The translations under genes were made by a program, and so were the position numbers. Source: an alpha proteobacterium HIMB5 (GTDB lineage Bacteria > Pseudomonadota > Alphaproteobacteria > Pelagibacterales > Pelagibacteraceae). Taken from it: a DNA stretch of 64,000 nucleotides. The stretch's first letter is position 1. Each line of letters starts with the position of its first letter. Location: the NCBI GenBank assembly GCA_000299095.1, contig CP003809.1, positions 868,001-932,000 of the forward strand, given 5' to 3'. The notes under the pieces were generated by a model, which was not told the origin of the DNA, ran no database searches, and was given only the letters and a program-made list of their open reading frames with translations. Shown piece by piece: positions 25,798 through 34,486 of this stretch.

Positions 25798-28008
25798 AGG
25801 CTTACCAGTAGCAAGAGTGTGTTTTATTCTCTCTTGAGTTTTTTTAGTTTCTATAAGTCTCATGAAAGCATCTAACTCTAATTTAAATAAATCATCCTCT
25901 GTTAGAGTTTTTTCAACAGTTGTGTCTCCACCACTCAACACATATGCTAATTCTTTTGCAACTTCTAAACCATGATCTAATATAACTTTATCATTATAAA
26001 GTTTTTCTAAAATCTTATTCATTTCATTTCTAACACTCTCTCCTGGTAAGTTAAATTTCAATTCCTCAGTTGGAGTAAAATTCTTATTTTCATTTATAAT
26101 TTTTTTAGAAACCTCAAATAAACTGTTTCTATTCATTATAGTTTTATCTTTAGGTCTTAAGTATTTCATAGGAACTGCTTCAACAGGAGAAGTTGCTGTT
26201 TTTCCATATCCAATAATATCAAAGACTTTTAAAGGCGCATAATTTGGATCTTTTTTAGCTTCTTTAGTTTCAGACCACCTTGCCAACATTTCTTTACAAC
26301 CGCCTCCAGCAGGTATTAAACCTACAATAGTTTCAACTAAACCAATCACAATATTAGTATGAGAAGCTACAAAATTACTTTGAACTAAAACTTCAAATCC
26401 ACCTCCTAAAGTTAATCCTGATGGAGCAGAGATAACTGGATATTTTGAGTATTTTAAATGCTTACATGTATCTTGAAAATATTTAATAAACTTTTCTATA
26501 GACTTAAAATCTCCTTTGTCAGCAAAATCCATTGTATAGGTTAAATTTACACCTGCAGAAAACTGCATACTTTCATTAATGATTATTAAGGGTTTGTCGG
26601 TAGCTTTTTTTAAAGCATCCATTGAATCGTAATCCAATGCATTAGCTTTGGTAGTGAACTCAACTATATTATAATCTTTAAATCTATAAATTTGTGCTGA
26701 GCTATTCCCATCAACACTTTGGGCTTTTCTTTTAACTTTTCCAACAGTTTCAATATTTGTGTATTTTTGTCTCTCTCCATAAAATTTTTCATCTTTGGTT
26801 TTTGACAATTCCTCTAAAAATTTATTTTCCTTAAATTCATCAATTTTGCTAAAGAAGTTTTCAACTCCTATTTCTTCTAACATTTCAAAGGGGCCTTTAG
26901 CCCAATTAAATCCTAGCCTCATCGCTTCATCAATATCGTTAAAATCTTTTGTAATTTCTGGAACTAGAGATGAAGCATATTTAATTATTTTTGATAAAAC
27001 AGACCATGCATACTCCCCATATTTGTCGCCTCTATTTATTAAAGCATTAAGATCAACCTTGTCTGATTTAACATCAATTTTTTTACTTGGTGAATATTCT
27101 CCAGTTTCTAAATTCAAAGCCTCTAAAACTTTTGATCCACCTTCTTTATTTATTCTATAAAAACCACCCTTACCTTTTCTTCCTGTGTACCCGGTATCAA
27201 TAAGTTTTTTAACTAATGGAATTTCTTGAGCTACAATATGAAATTTATCTGTTTGTGGAAGTTCCTTAATAAAGCTTTTTAAAACATCGGCCATTAAATC
27301 TATACCAATCAAATCATATAAACCGAAAACTCCAGTTTTTGGTATTCCCATTGGTCTTCCAAAAATTGCATCTGCTTCCTCTACGGACAGCTTCATTTTA
27401 AAAGCTTCTGTCATAGCAATTTGCATAGCATAAACGCCTACTCTATTTCCTAAAAACCCTGGGGTATCATTACAAACAATTGCTCCTTTCCCTAATTCAA
27501 CTTCACAAAATTCTTTTAAACTATTAATTTTATCTAAATCATTATTTTCGTTTTTAACTATTTCTAATAAGCCCATATATCTCACTGGATTGAAAAAGTG
27601 AGTTATACAAAAGTCCTTTTTTTCTTTATCAGTGAGATTTTCAGATAAAACTTTAATTGGTATTGATGAGGTATTTGATGAAACTATTGCTCCATCCTTT
27701 CTAGCTTTAAATATCTTTTCATAAATTTGATGTTTAATATCAATTCTTTCAACAACAGCTTCTACTATCCAATCAGCATCTTTAACTACATCAAAGTTAT
27801 CGTTTATATTTCCAACTTTAATATTGTTTATTTTAGACTTATCAATAAGTAATGGTGGTCTAGATTTGTGAATTCTTTCTCTAGCGTTTGAAGATATTTC
27901 TGTAGTTAAATCTAATAAAGTAACAGGAACGTTTGCATTACATAAATGAGCTGCTATCCCACTTCCCATTGTACCTGAACCAATGACAACGACATTCTTT
28001 ATTTTCAT
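25786..28008 (-). CDS. Bifunctional 3-hydroxyacyl-CoA dehydrogenase / enoyl-CoA hydratase (FadN-type order)
   Basis: 740 residues. The N-terminal half is a 3-hydroxyacyl-CoA dehydrogenase: VVIGSGTMGSGIAAH (7-21) is the NAD loop, followed by FCITHFFNPVRYMGLLE and GFLGNRVG. The C-terminal part (about 450-620) is a crotonase fold with SAPSGLTLGGGFEVL and IVGLIPAGGGCKEML. This order, dehydrogenase first and hydratase second, is the reverse of E. coli FadB and matches FadN-like proteins. It would perform two beta-oxidation steps on an acyl-CoA. No partner thiolase is visible in the window. It follows the ABC permease genes on the same strand by 15 bp. Confidence 0.88.
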   Translation of the reverse strand: MKIKNVVVIGSGTMGSGIAAHLCNANVPVTLLDLTTEISSNARERIHKSRPPLLIDKSKINNIKVGNINDNFDVVKDADWIVEAVVERIDIKHQIYEKIFKARKDGAIVSSNTSSIPIKVLSENLTDKEKKDFCITHFFNPVRYMGLLEIVKNENNDLDKINSLKEFCEVELGKGAIVCNDTPGFLGNRVGVYAMQIAMTEAFKMKLSVEEADAIFGRPMGIPKTGVFGLYDLIGIDLMADVLKSFIKELPQTDKFHIVAQEIPLVKKLIDTGYTGRKGKGGFYRINKEGGSKVLEALNLETGEYSPSKKIDVKSDKVDLNALINRGDKYGEYAWSVLSKIIKYASSLVPEITKDFNDIDEAMRLGFNWAKGPFEMLEEIGVENFFSKIDEFKENKFLEELSKTKDEKFYGERQKYTNIETVGKVKRKAQSVDGNSSAQIYRFKDYNIVEFTTKANALDYDSMDALKKATDKPLIIINESMQFSAGVNLTYTMDFADKGDFKSIEKFIKYFQDTCKHLKYSKYPVISAPSGLTLGGGFEVLVQSNFVASHTNIVIGLVETIVGLIPAGGGCKEMLARWSETKEAKKDPNYAPLKVFDIIGYGKTATSPVEAVPMKYLRPKDKTIMNRNSLFEVSKKIINENKNFTPTEELKFNLPGESVRNEMNKILEKLYNDKVILDHGLEVAKELAYVLSGGDTTVEKTLTEDDLFKLELDAFMRLIETKKTQERIKHTLATGKPLVN

Positions 28009-28023
28009 AAAATGAAAAACTTA

Positions 28024-28878
28024 TTAATGATTAATTCCTCTGAGTCTTTCTGATCTTCTTCTTAATAACTCAGCTGTAACCAAAATTAAAGTAGATAAAA
28101 TAATCAAACAGGTTGCAACCGCTAATATAGTTGGGCTCAACTGTTCTCTTAAACCTGTCCACATTTGAATTGGGATAGTTGTGTTTTCTAATCCAGCTAA
28201 GAATAATACAACAACAACTTCATCGAATGATGTCACAAATGCAAATAATCCTCCAGAAATTACTCCTGGGAGAATTAATGGTAATGTAATTTTCATGAAT
28301 GTGTGAACGGGATCACTTCCTAAGCTTGCAGCAGCTCTTGTAACACTATGATCAAAACCTGATAGCGTTGCTGTTACTGTAATTACTACAAATGGTGTCC
28401 CTAAAATAATATGTGCTAAAATTATTCCAGTATGCGTTGCTGCTAATCCAGCTTTTGCCATAAAGAAAAATATTGCAACACCTGAAATAATTAATGGAAC
28501 AATCATTGGAGAAATTAATACAGCCATTATCAAACCTTTATAAGGCATATGTCTACTGCTCAATCCCAATGCTGCAACTGTTCCAAGTATTACTGACCCT
28601 ATTGTTGCAAAAATTGCAATTATAAAACTATTTTTAGCAGCTAATCCCCAAGGATTTTTAGTTCCATAAATCATATCTTTGTACCATCTTAGTGAAAAAG
28701 CATCTGGATCTAGACGTTTCATACCGTCTGAAAAACTTAAAAACTCTTCAGCGTTAAATGATAATGGAAATATTACAAATAAAGGTGCAATTAAGAAAAA
28801 GAAAACTGCTCCACAAATTGTAAGATAAATATAATGCCAAATTCGATAATGCGGTTCGGTATATTTTGGTAAAGCCAT
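28024..28878 (-). CDS. potC: Polyamine-family ABC transporter permease (PotC-like)
   Basis: 284-aa inner membrane protein with about six spans and the EAA cytoplasmic loop AAASLGSDPVHTFMKITLP (about 186-204) that contacts the ATPase. This is the size and pattern of the PotC/PotI permeases of spermidine/putrescine-type importers. Follows the PotB-like gene by 5 bp. Substrate not determinable from the permease; see the binding protein. Confidence 0.85.
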   Translation of the reverse strand: MALPKYTEPHYRIWHYIYLTICGAVFFFLIAPLFVIFPLSFNAEEFLSFSDGMKRLDPDAFSLRWYKDMIYGTKNPWGLAAKNSFIIAIFATIGSVILGTVAALGLSSRHMPYKGLIMAVLISPMIVPLIISGVAIFFFMAKAGLAATHTGIILAHIILGTPFVVITVTATLSGFDHSVTRAAASLGSDPVHTFMKITLPLILPGVISGGLFAFVTSFDEVVVVLFLAGLENTTIPIQMWTGLREQLSPTILAVATCLIILSTLILVTAELLRRRSERLRGINH

Positions 28879-28883
28879 CTTAT

Positions 28884-30137
28884 TTATCCTAATTTAATAT
28901 TATCAATTCCAACTATTTTATTGTACAGCCAGTAAATAACTAAGACCCCAGTTAACAACATTAAGCCCATCGCAGAAGCAAAGCTCCAATCGAGTGTACT
29001 CTTCATATGAAAGGCAATTTGATTACTTATTAAAGTACCAGATGCGCCACCAACTAAAGCAGGTGTTATGTAATATCCAATCGCTAAAATAAACACTAAT
29101 AAACATCCTGCTCCAATTCCTGGGATTGTTAAAGGGAAGTACACTTTCCAGAATGCTACAAAAGGTGTTCCACCCAATGATTTTCCAGCTCTCATTAAAC
29201 TTGGCGAGATAGTTTTCATCACACTGTAAAGTGGTAAAACCATAAATGGCAATAAGATCTGTGTCATTGCAACATAACTTCCTGTTTTATTGTACATCAT
29301 CTCAGGTCTGTTATCGTCATCCACTAGCCCTATTCCAACAAAGAAATCATTTACTACCCCTTGCTGTTGTAACAAAATCATCCAACTGGCTGTTCTTACA
29401 AGTAGTGATGTCCAAAACGGAAGCAGTACGCAGATCATTAGCAAGTTACTGTACTTCATTGGTAAAGTAGCTAGCAAATGAGCTATCGGGTAAGCCATTA
29501 AGAAACAAAAAACTGTTACAAAAAAAGCAATCTCTAAAGTTCTTAACCACAAAACTCTATGAATTCTTCTATCTTCTTCAACACTTACAATTTTTCCTTC
29601 CTCATTTTTATACATATCCATAGCTTTTAAATATTTTTGGTTTGTAACTTCTGGAGCTCTTCTTTTAATTGCTCTCCAGTATTCAACATCAGCCCATCTT
29701 TTATGAACTGACATTATTTGTTCTTTATAATTTCCTTCTTCAAATTTTTTGGAGGCTCTTCTTAATTTTTTAATGATACTTTTAAATCCATTTTTCGTAT
29801 AATTAAGTTGTGTAGATAATTTACCTTCACGTTTTTCATCAACTAATTTTATAAAATCTTCATGGAAAGCAGCAAAAACTTCTTCATCAGGTAACTCTTG
29901 ACCATCCCATGTTTCCATAGCTTTAAAAGTTTTTGGAAGCATTTGAGTTACCATTTTATCATCAACACTTCTCAACAACATATCACCTATTGGAAAGACA
30001 TAAGTGATTATTAAAAAGAATAATAAAGGAGCAACAAGTAAAAAAGCTTTAATCTTATTTTTTCTTTCAGCTTTTTTTAAACTTACTTCTAACGGTATTC
30101 CGTCTGTTGTTAAAATTTTATTTGTTTCTGAGCTCAT
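28884..30137 (-). CDS. potB: Polyamine-family ABC transporter permease with large insertion (PotB-like)
   Basis: 417 residues, well above the roughly 280-310 usual for PotB. A first membrane segment (about 31-52) is followed by about 140 mostly charged residues (about 55-195) containing KKLRRASKKFEEGN and HKRWADVEYWRAIKRRAP, before the normal permease core resumes at TLEIAFFVTVFCFLMAYP. The EAA loop GKSLGGTPFVAFWKVYFP (about 316-333) is intact. The insert lies between spans 1 and 2 and is probably periplasmic. It is separated from the binding protein gene by a terminator-like hairpin. Confidence 0.85.
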   Translation of the reverse strand: MSSETNKILTTDGIPLEVSLKKAERKNKIKAFLLVAPLLFFLIITYVFPIGDMLLRSVDDKMVTQMLPKTFKAMETWDGQELPDEEVFAAFHEDFIKLVDEKREGKLSTQLNYTKNGFKSIIKKLRRASKKFEEGNYKEQIMSVHKRWADVEYWRAIKRRAPEVTNQKYLKAMDMYKNEEGKIVSVEEDRRIHRVLWLRTLEIAFFVTVFCFLMAYPIAHLLATLPMKYSNLLMICVLLPFWTSLLVRTASWMILLQQQGVVNDFFVGIGLVDDDNRPEMMYNKTGSYVAMTQILLPFMVLPLYSVMKTISPSLMRAGKSLGGTPFVAFWKVYFPLTIPGIGAGCLLVFILAIGYYITPALVGGASGTLISNQIAFHMKSTLDWSFASAMGLMLLTGVLVIYWLYNKIVGIDNIKLG

Positions 30138-30144
30138 AAATAAA

Positions 30145-30168
30145 AAGGGCGGTTATAAAACCGCCCTT
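30145..30168 (-). terminator. Intercistronic hairpin between binding protein and permease genes
   Basis: AAGGGCGGTT pairs perfectly with AACCGCCCTT around a 4-base loop. Read on the minus strand it is followed by TTTTTA. Lying between the binding protein stop and the PotB-like start, it probably terminates or attenuates most transcripts so that the binding protein is made in excess of the membrane subunits. Confidence 0.75.
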
Positions 30169-30205
30169 CAATTATATTATAAATTTAAGTTCTATAAAAC
30201 CTAAA

Positions 30206-31333
30206 TTACAGACCAGCTTTCATTGCTTCCCATTTTTCACCAAGCTCTGTGCCGTTGTCAGCCCAGTAAATTGGATCAACTAAGAAGTAATTTTTAGTGT
30301 TCTGTGGTGCAGTAGGCATTTGTGGTACCATATTTGTCTTACCATCTTTGTACCATGGCTCTCCTGCTTCCATAATTGCTATAGATGATTTTCTCCAAGG
30401 AGCATATGCAATATATTTTGCACTACCAGCTAACATCTCTGTGCTAGTCATCATAGCTAAAGCTTTCTTAGCCATACCGTTTGCATCGTTAGGTCCGCCT
30501 TTAACTTGTACGAAATATTCGTAGTCAAGACCTTGAGCGTCCCAAACTTGTTTGATTGGTGCACCTTCTCCAACTTCAGCGTTGAAGAATCTACCATTCC
30601 AACCAGTTGCCATTACTACTTCACCAGAAACTAGTAATTCAGGTGGTTGAGCACCAGCAGACCAGAATACACATCCACCTTTAGGGTCTGTGCAAAGCTC
30701 TTTGATCTTGTTCATTGCTCTTTCAACGCCTTTATCTGTGCTTAATTCTTCATAGATGTTAGCGCCACCTTTTCCTGGTTTAACACCATCTGCTGCTAAA
30801 GCGATCTCTAAGTTTGTTAGAGCGCTTTTGTAGATAGCTCTTTTTCCAGGGAATTTTTTAGTGTTAAAGAAATCTTGAATAGTCTTTGGAGTACCTTTAA
30901 CGTTTTCAGTGTTATAAGCATAGTTCCAAGAGTACAAGATGTTTCCTACAGCACATTTACTTGGCATTGCAGTGAAGAAATCTTTACTTGCAGGAGTTCC
31001 ATCTGGAGCTGCTGGGAAGTCTTTGTCAAAATCGAATTCAACAAATAAACCTTCGTCACATCCATTGATAGTGTCCATTGCAAATACGTCGATTATATCC
31101 CACGTAATTTTGCCAGCCTCTTTTTGTGCTTTGATTTCTGATAATCCACCTGAATAGTCAACCCAAGCAATGTTAATGCCAAGTTTTTTAGCAGTTGGAT
31201 CACCATAACCTAACTTTTGAGACTCAGTGTAAGCTCCACCCCATGATACAGCTGTTACAGTTGTAGCGAAAGCTGAAGTAGTTACAGAAAGTACAAAAGA
31301 AAGTGCTAGTAATATCTTACTAATTGTTTTCAT
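30206..31333 (-). CDS. potD: Periplasmic substrate-binding protein of polyamine-type ABC transporter (PotD-like)
   Basis: 375 residues with a clear signal peptide (MKTISKILLALSFVLSVTTS, cleavage after AFA near 23). The mature part has the layout of PotD/PotF-type cluster D binding proteins: VTAVSWGGAYTES at the start, WDIIDVFAMDT, and YFVQVKGGPNDANG further on. Base composition is less AT-biased than in neighbours, consistent with high expression. The ligand could be a polyamine, but this family also binds other small cations and amino acids. Preceded by a good sigma70-like promoter and an AGGAGG-type ribosome site (CGGAGGAAAAATG). Confidence 0.87.
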   Translation of the reverse strand: MKTISKILLALSFVLSVTTSAFATTVTAVSWGGAYTESQKLGYGDPTAKKLGINIAWVDYSGGLSEIKAQKEAGKITWDIIDVFAMDTINGCDEGLFVEFDFDKDFPAAPDGTPASKDFFTAMPSKCAVGNILYSWNYAYNTENVKGTPKTIQDFFNTKKFPGKRAIYKSALTNLEIALAADGVKPGKGGANIYEELSTDKGVERAMNKIKELCTDPKGGCVFWSAGAQPPELLVSGEVVMATGWNGRFFNAEVGEGAPIKQVWDAQGLDYEYFVQVKGGPNDANGMAKKALAMMTSTEMLAGSAKYIAYAPWRKSSIAIMEAGEPWYKDGKTNMVPQMPTAPQNTKNYFLVDPIYWADNGTELGEKWEAMKAGL

Positions 31334-31363
31334 TTTTCCTCCGTTTAAACGTTTAAAAACAAA

Positions 31364-31392
31364 ATTAAAACAATTTCAAAGAGAAGTGTCAA
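31364..31392 (-). promoter_or_regulatory. Sigma70-type promoter for the binding protein gene
   Basis: On the minus strand, a perfect TTGACA -35 box (31387-31392) is followed after exactly 17 bases by TTTAAT (31364-31369), five of six matches to the -10 consensus. It lies about 30-60 bases upstream of the ATG at 31333. Confidence 0.6.
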
Positions 31393-31408
31393 CAGCCCTT
31401 TTTGGCTA

Positions 31409-31420
31409 ATTGTTAACAAT
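31409..31420. promoter_or_regulatory. 12-bp palindrome ATTGTTAACAAT, candidate operator
   Basis: A perfect palindrome 17 bases upstream of the -35 box of the PotD-like gene, a position typical for an activator. The identical 12-mer occurs at 44786-44797 ahead of the LivK-like binding protein gene. I found no other copy when reading the window. Confidence 0.4.
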
Positions 31421-31431
31421 ATATAGTATGT

Positions 31432-32517
31432 TTATTTTGGGTCTAACGCTCTAGCGTCTTCACTATTCCAACCGATCTTAATCTCATTCCCAAGTTTGAT
31501 ATCAAGATTAGATGATGAATTTGGCACCTTAAGAATAAATTCTGGATTACCTAAAAGATTAATTCTAACTCTAGTATGGTCTCCATGGTAAATAACTTCC
31601 TCGATTTTACCATTATGAACATTATCCATCTTATCAGAAGGATTAATCAAAGCTCTTTCTGGTCTTAATGAAACAGTAGTTCTATCACCTTTTGATTTCA
31701 CAGAAATTGGATTAGCTAGGATTTCTGCATTATTTAGTTTAACTTTACATTTGTCTTTAGAAATATCTGAGACTTCACCTGCAAAAGTATTATTCTCTCC
31801 AATAAATTCTGCAACAAAAGAGTTCACAGGTTTTTCATATAACTCATCAGGACTTGATAACTGTTGAACTTTACCATCATTAAAAACTGCAATCCTGTTT
31901 GACATGGTTAACGCTTCACTTTGATCATGTGTTACGTAAACAACTGTTACTCCAATGCTCTCGTGAATATGCTTAATTTCATATTGCATGCTCTCTCTTA
32001 AATTTTTATCTAATGCACCAAGAGGTTCATCCATAAGTACAAGCTGAGGATCAAAAACTAATGATCTTGCAACAGCTACCCTTTGTTGTTGACCACCCGA
32101 TAATTGTCCTGGCATTCTAGATGCAAAGCCTTGAAGAGAAACCATTGATAAAGCCTTATCAATTTTTTTATCTGCTTCATCCTTTGGAATTTTTCTTACT
32201 CTTAAAGGGAATGCTAAGTTTTCATAAACAGTCATGTGAGGAAACAATGCATAATTTTGAAACACCATTCCAATTCCTCTTTTGTGTGGAGGTATACTTG
32301 AGATACCTTTTCCATCTAAATAAATTTCTCCATTAGTTGGAGTTTCAAATCCAGCCAACATCATCAAACAAGTTGTTTTACCAGAACCAGATGGCCCAAG
32401 CATTGTTATAAACTCACCTTCAGCGATATCTAAATTAAGACCTTTTACTACTAAGACTTTACCGTCATAGCTTTTGTCTACATTTTCAAATTTAACGAAT
32501 TCTTTATTGCTACCCAT
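31432..32517 (-). CDS. potA: ABC transporter ATPase (PotA-like)
   Basis: 361 residues. Walker A GPSGSGKTT (about 42-50), Q-loop region FQNYALFPHMTVYEN, signature LSGGQQQRVAVAR and Walker B LVLMDEPLGALD are all intact. The C-terminal TOBE region (from about 240) is as in PotA, MalK and related import ATPases. It powers the PotBCD-like importer, although here its gene comes first and the binding protein has its own promoter in the 98-bp gap behind it. It lies 50 bp downstream of the DoeA-like gene. Confidence 0.9.
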   Translation of the reverse strand: MGSNKEFVKFENVDKSYDGKVLVVKGLNLDIAEGEFITMLGPSGSGKTTCLMMLAGFETPTNGEIYLDGKGISSIPPHKRGIGMVFQNYALFPHMTVYENLAFPLRVRKIPKDEADKKIDKALSMVSLQGFASRMPGQLSGGQQQRVAVARSLVFDPQLVLMDEPLGALDKNLRESMQYEIKHIHESIGVTVVYVTHDQSEALTMSNRIAVFNDGKVQQLSSPDELYEKPVNSFVAEFIGENNTFAGEVSDISKDKCKVKLNNAEILANPISVKSKGDRTTVSLRPERALINPSDKMDNVHNGKIEEVIYHGDHTRVRINLLGNPEFILKVPNSSSNLDIKLGNEIKIGWNSEDARALDPK

Positions 32518-32567
32518 AAATCAGAGCACTTTAAAACATGCGTGAGAATAAATTTCAACCCCTAAGT

Positions 32568-33737
32568 TTAGCTCTTTATTCTAAGTTCTTTAGGAAAATC
32601 ATAAAACAATTCTGCACCCTTATCAGTAACTCTTATCGATTCAGAGGCTTCTACTCCCCAATTTCCAAACTGCATTACTGCTATCATGTGAAAAGTTACA
32701 TTTGGTTTTAACTCAGTAATATCTCCTTTAGAAATATTTAAAGTATGCTCTCCCCAATCTGGTGGATAGCCAATTCCGATTGAATATCCTGTTCTCGATG
32801 TTTTTTCGATACCATACTTATCTAATATTTTCCAAAATGCTTGAGCAACATCATCTGCAGTATTTCCTGCTTTAGTTGCATCAATACCTGCTTGTAATGC
32901 TTCAATTGTTTTATTCATCGTATCAATTTTTAATTGATCTGGCTTACCTAACAAAACAGTTCTAGCCATTGGACAATGGTATTTTTTGTGTGTTCCAGCT
33001 ATTTCAATGATAGTAGCTTCTCCTTCTACAAATTTATCTTCTGTCCATGTTAAATGAGAAGCTGATGTTCCTTTACCAGTTGGTAACATTGGAACAATTG
33101 ATGCATAATCACCTCCAAACTCTGGAGTGCCCTGAATTAATGTTGAATATATTTGAGAAACAGCATCACATTGTCTAACACCTGGATTAATTGCATCCAT
33201 TGCTTTTTCCATTCCTTGTTTTGTAATTTCAGCGGCAGATTTCATCAATTTTATTTCAGCATCAGATTTAACTACCCTTACCCAATTAACTAATCTTTCA
33301 CAGTCTTTAATCTTAGCATTTGGTAAACCATTTTTTATCTTCTCATAACAGTAAGCTGTAAAATAATGACTATCCATCTCTAGACCAATAGAAAGCTTAT
33401 CCCATTTCTTTTCTTTAATTAGATCAACTAATGCATCGTATGGATGTAATGGCCAAGTATGAATATATTTTTCATTATATTTAATAATATTTTCATCTTT
33501 CAAATATGTTTTTATATAAGCGCCTCCAGCATCTTGATCTCTTACAAAGCAAATAGGTTCATCACAGTTAACATGGACAACTACACATTGTGCATAATAG
33601 AAAGACCAAGCATCATAACCAGTTAGATAATTCATATTGGATGGGTCTTGAGAAATTAAAAGTTCAATGCCTTTATCCTGCATTAATGATTGGACTTTTT
33701 TTAATCTATTTTTGAATTCTTCTTTTGTAAAATTCAT
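32568..33737 (-). CDS. doeA: Ectoine hydrolase-like M24 family protein (DoeA/EutD)
   Basis: 389-aa creatinase/aminopeptidase P-fold protein. N-terminal domain features such as SQDPSNMNYLTGYDAWSFYY (about 28-47) and VRDQDAGGAY, and the catalytic-domain block TIIEIAGTHKKYHCPMARTV (about 245-264), resemble ectoine hydrolase DoeA, which opens the ectoine ring to N-acetyl-diaminobutyrates. Like DoeA and creatinase, it does not need to be a metallopeptidase. Its neighbour upstream is an Asp/Glu-racemase-fold protein like EutA, a pairing found in ectoine utilisation loci, and an importer lies downstream. DoeB, DoeC and DoeD are not in the window, so a different substrate (for example another Xaa-Pro-like or amidine compound) is possible. 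Confidence 0.72.
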   Translation of the reverse strand: MNFTKEEFKNRLKKVQSLMQDKGIELLISQDPSNMNYLTGYDAWSFYYAQCVVVHVNCDEPICFVRDQDAGGAYIKTYLKDENIIKYNEKYIHTWPLHPYDALVDLIKEKKWDKLSIGLEMDSHYFTAYCYEKIKNGLPNAKIKDCERLVNWVRVVKSDAEIKLMKSAAEITKQGMEKAMDAINPGVRQCDAVSQIYSTLIQGTPEFGGDYASIVPMLPTGKGTSASHLTWTEDKFVEGEATIIEIAGTHKKYHCPMARTVLLGKPDQLKIDTMNKTIEALQAGIDATKAGNTADDVAQAFWKILDKYGIEKTSRTGYSIGIGYPPDWGEHTLNISKGDITELKPNVTFHMIAVMQFGNWGVEASESIRVTDKGAELFYDFPKELRIKS

Positions 33738-33739
33738 AT

Positions 33740-34486
33740 TTAATTATTAAATAATCTTCCAAATCCTTCAATATTATAATTTGAATTAATTAGTTCTAAA
33801 CAATCCCAAATCAAAGCTTGATTACTAGATATAACAGGTTTGTTTAATTCTTTTTCTAAGTCATTAATTAATGAGAGTACTGGTAAAGCAGTGCATGATA
33901 CAAATAATGCATCGCTTTTAGATAAATCAATTTTTTTTAAAACGCTAAATAGATGTTTGGAATCTACTTTTCCAATATCTAAATCAGAAGCTATATCAAA
34001 ATAATTCATATCATTTATTTTAAAATTTTCTTTATTAAAAAAATCAGCAACTGAGTCATTTATTTCAGATGTATAAGGAGTAAAGATTGACAAATTTTTT
34101 ATACCTAGTTTTTTCATCCCTTTTATTGCTGCAGTAATTGGTGTTGATACTTTTGTATTTGGTTTTGCCTTATTTACTTTTTCAAAAATTGAGTCGTATC
34201 CTGCTGCTATAGAACCAGATGTACACCCATAAGCTACACAATCTAATTTTTGATCAGGTAAAATTTCTTTTGTAACATCTGTAATATCATCAGCCATTTT
34301 TTTTAAGGTTTCATTTGTAAGTGGATTGTAGCACTTAATTCGATTACAAAATAAATCTATATCTTTTCCGTAAATTACATTATTGAAATCTTTTTCTATT
34401 CGAAAATCACTTGCTAAAGTTATTAATCCTATTCTTGGATTTGGATTATCATTATATCTTGCATTGACTTTATTTATTTTCATCAT
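33740..34486 (-). CDS. Asp/Glu racemase-fold protein (EutA / maleate isomerase-like)
   Basis: 248 residues of the Asp/Glu/hydantoin racemase superfamily, nearest in style to arylmalonate decarboxylase, maleate isomerase and ectoine-utilisation EutA. The two catalytic cysteines are in VAYGCTSGSIAAG (about 83-95) and FVSCTALPVLS (about 194-204). PRIGLITLASDFRIEKDF near the start is also typical. In ectoine loci EutA is proposed to act on hydroxyectoine or its products. Two in-frame Met codons open the frame (34486 and 34483). It overlaps the broken glycosyltransferase reading frame by 17 bp and abuts doeA (2 bp). Confidence 0.72.
   Translation of the reverse strand: MMKINKVNARYNDNPNPRIGLITLASDFRIEKDFNNVIYGKDIDLFCNRIKCYNPLTNETLKKMADDITDVTKEILPDQKLDCVAYGCTSGSIAAGYDSIFEKVNKAKPNTKVSTPITAAIKGMKKLGIKNLSIFTPYTSEINDSVADFFNKENFKINDMNYFDIASDLDIGKVDSKHLFSVLKKIDLSKSDALFVSCTALPVLSLINDLEKELNKPVISSNQALIWDCLELINSNYNIEGFGRLFNN

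Noticed and set aside
26795..27160. 121-codon plus-strand open frame
   Set aside because: Antisense shadow of the dehydrogenase/hydratase fusion gene.
25786..34486. A complete ectoine degradation cluster
   Set aside because: Only DoeA-like and EutA-like genes are present; DoeB, DoeC, DoeD, EutB and EutC are not found next to them.
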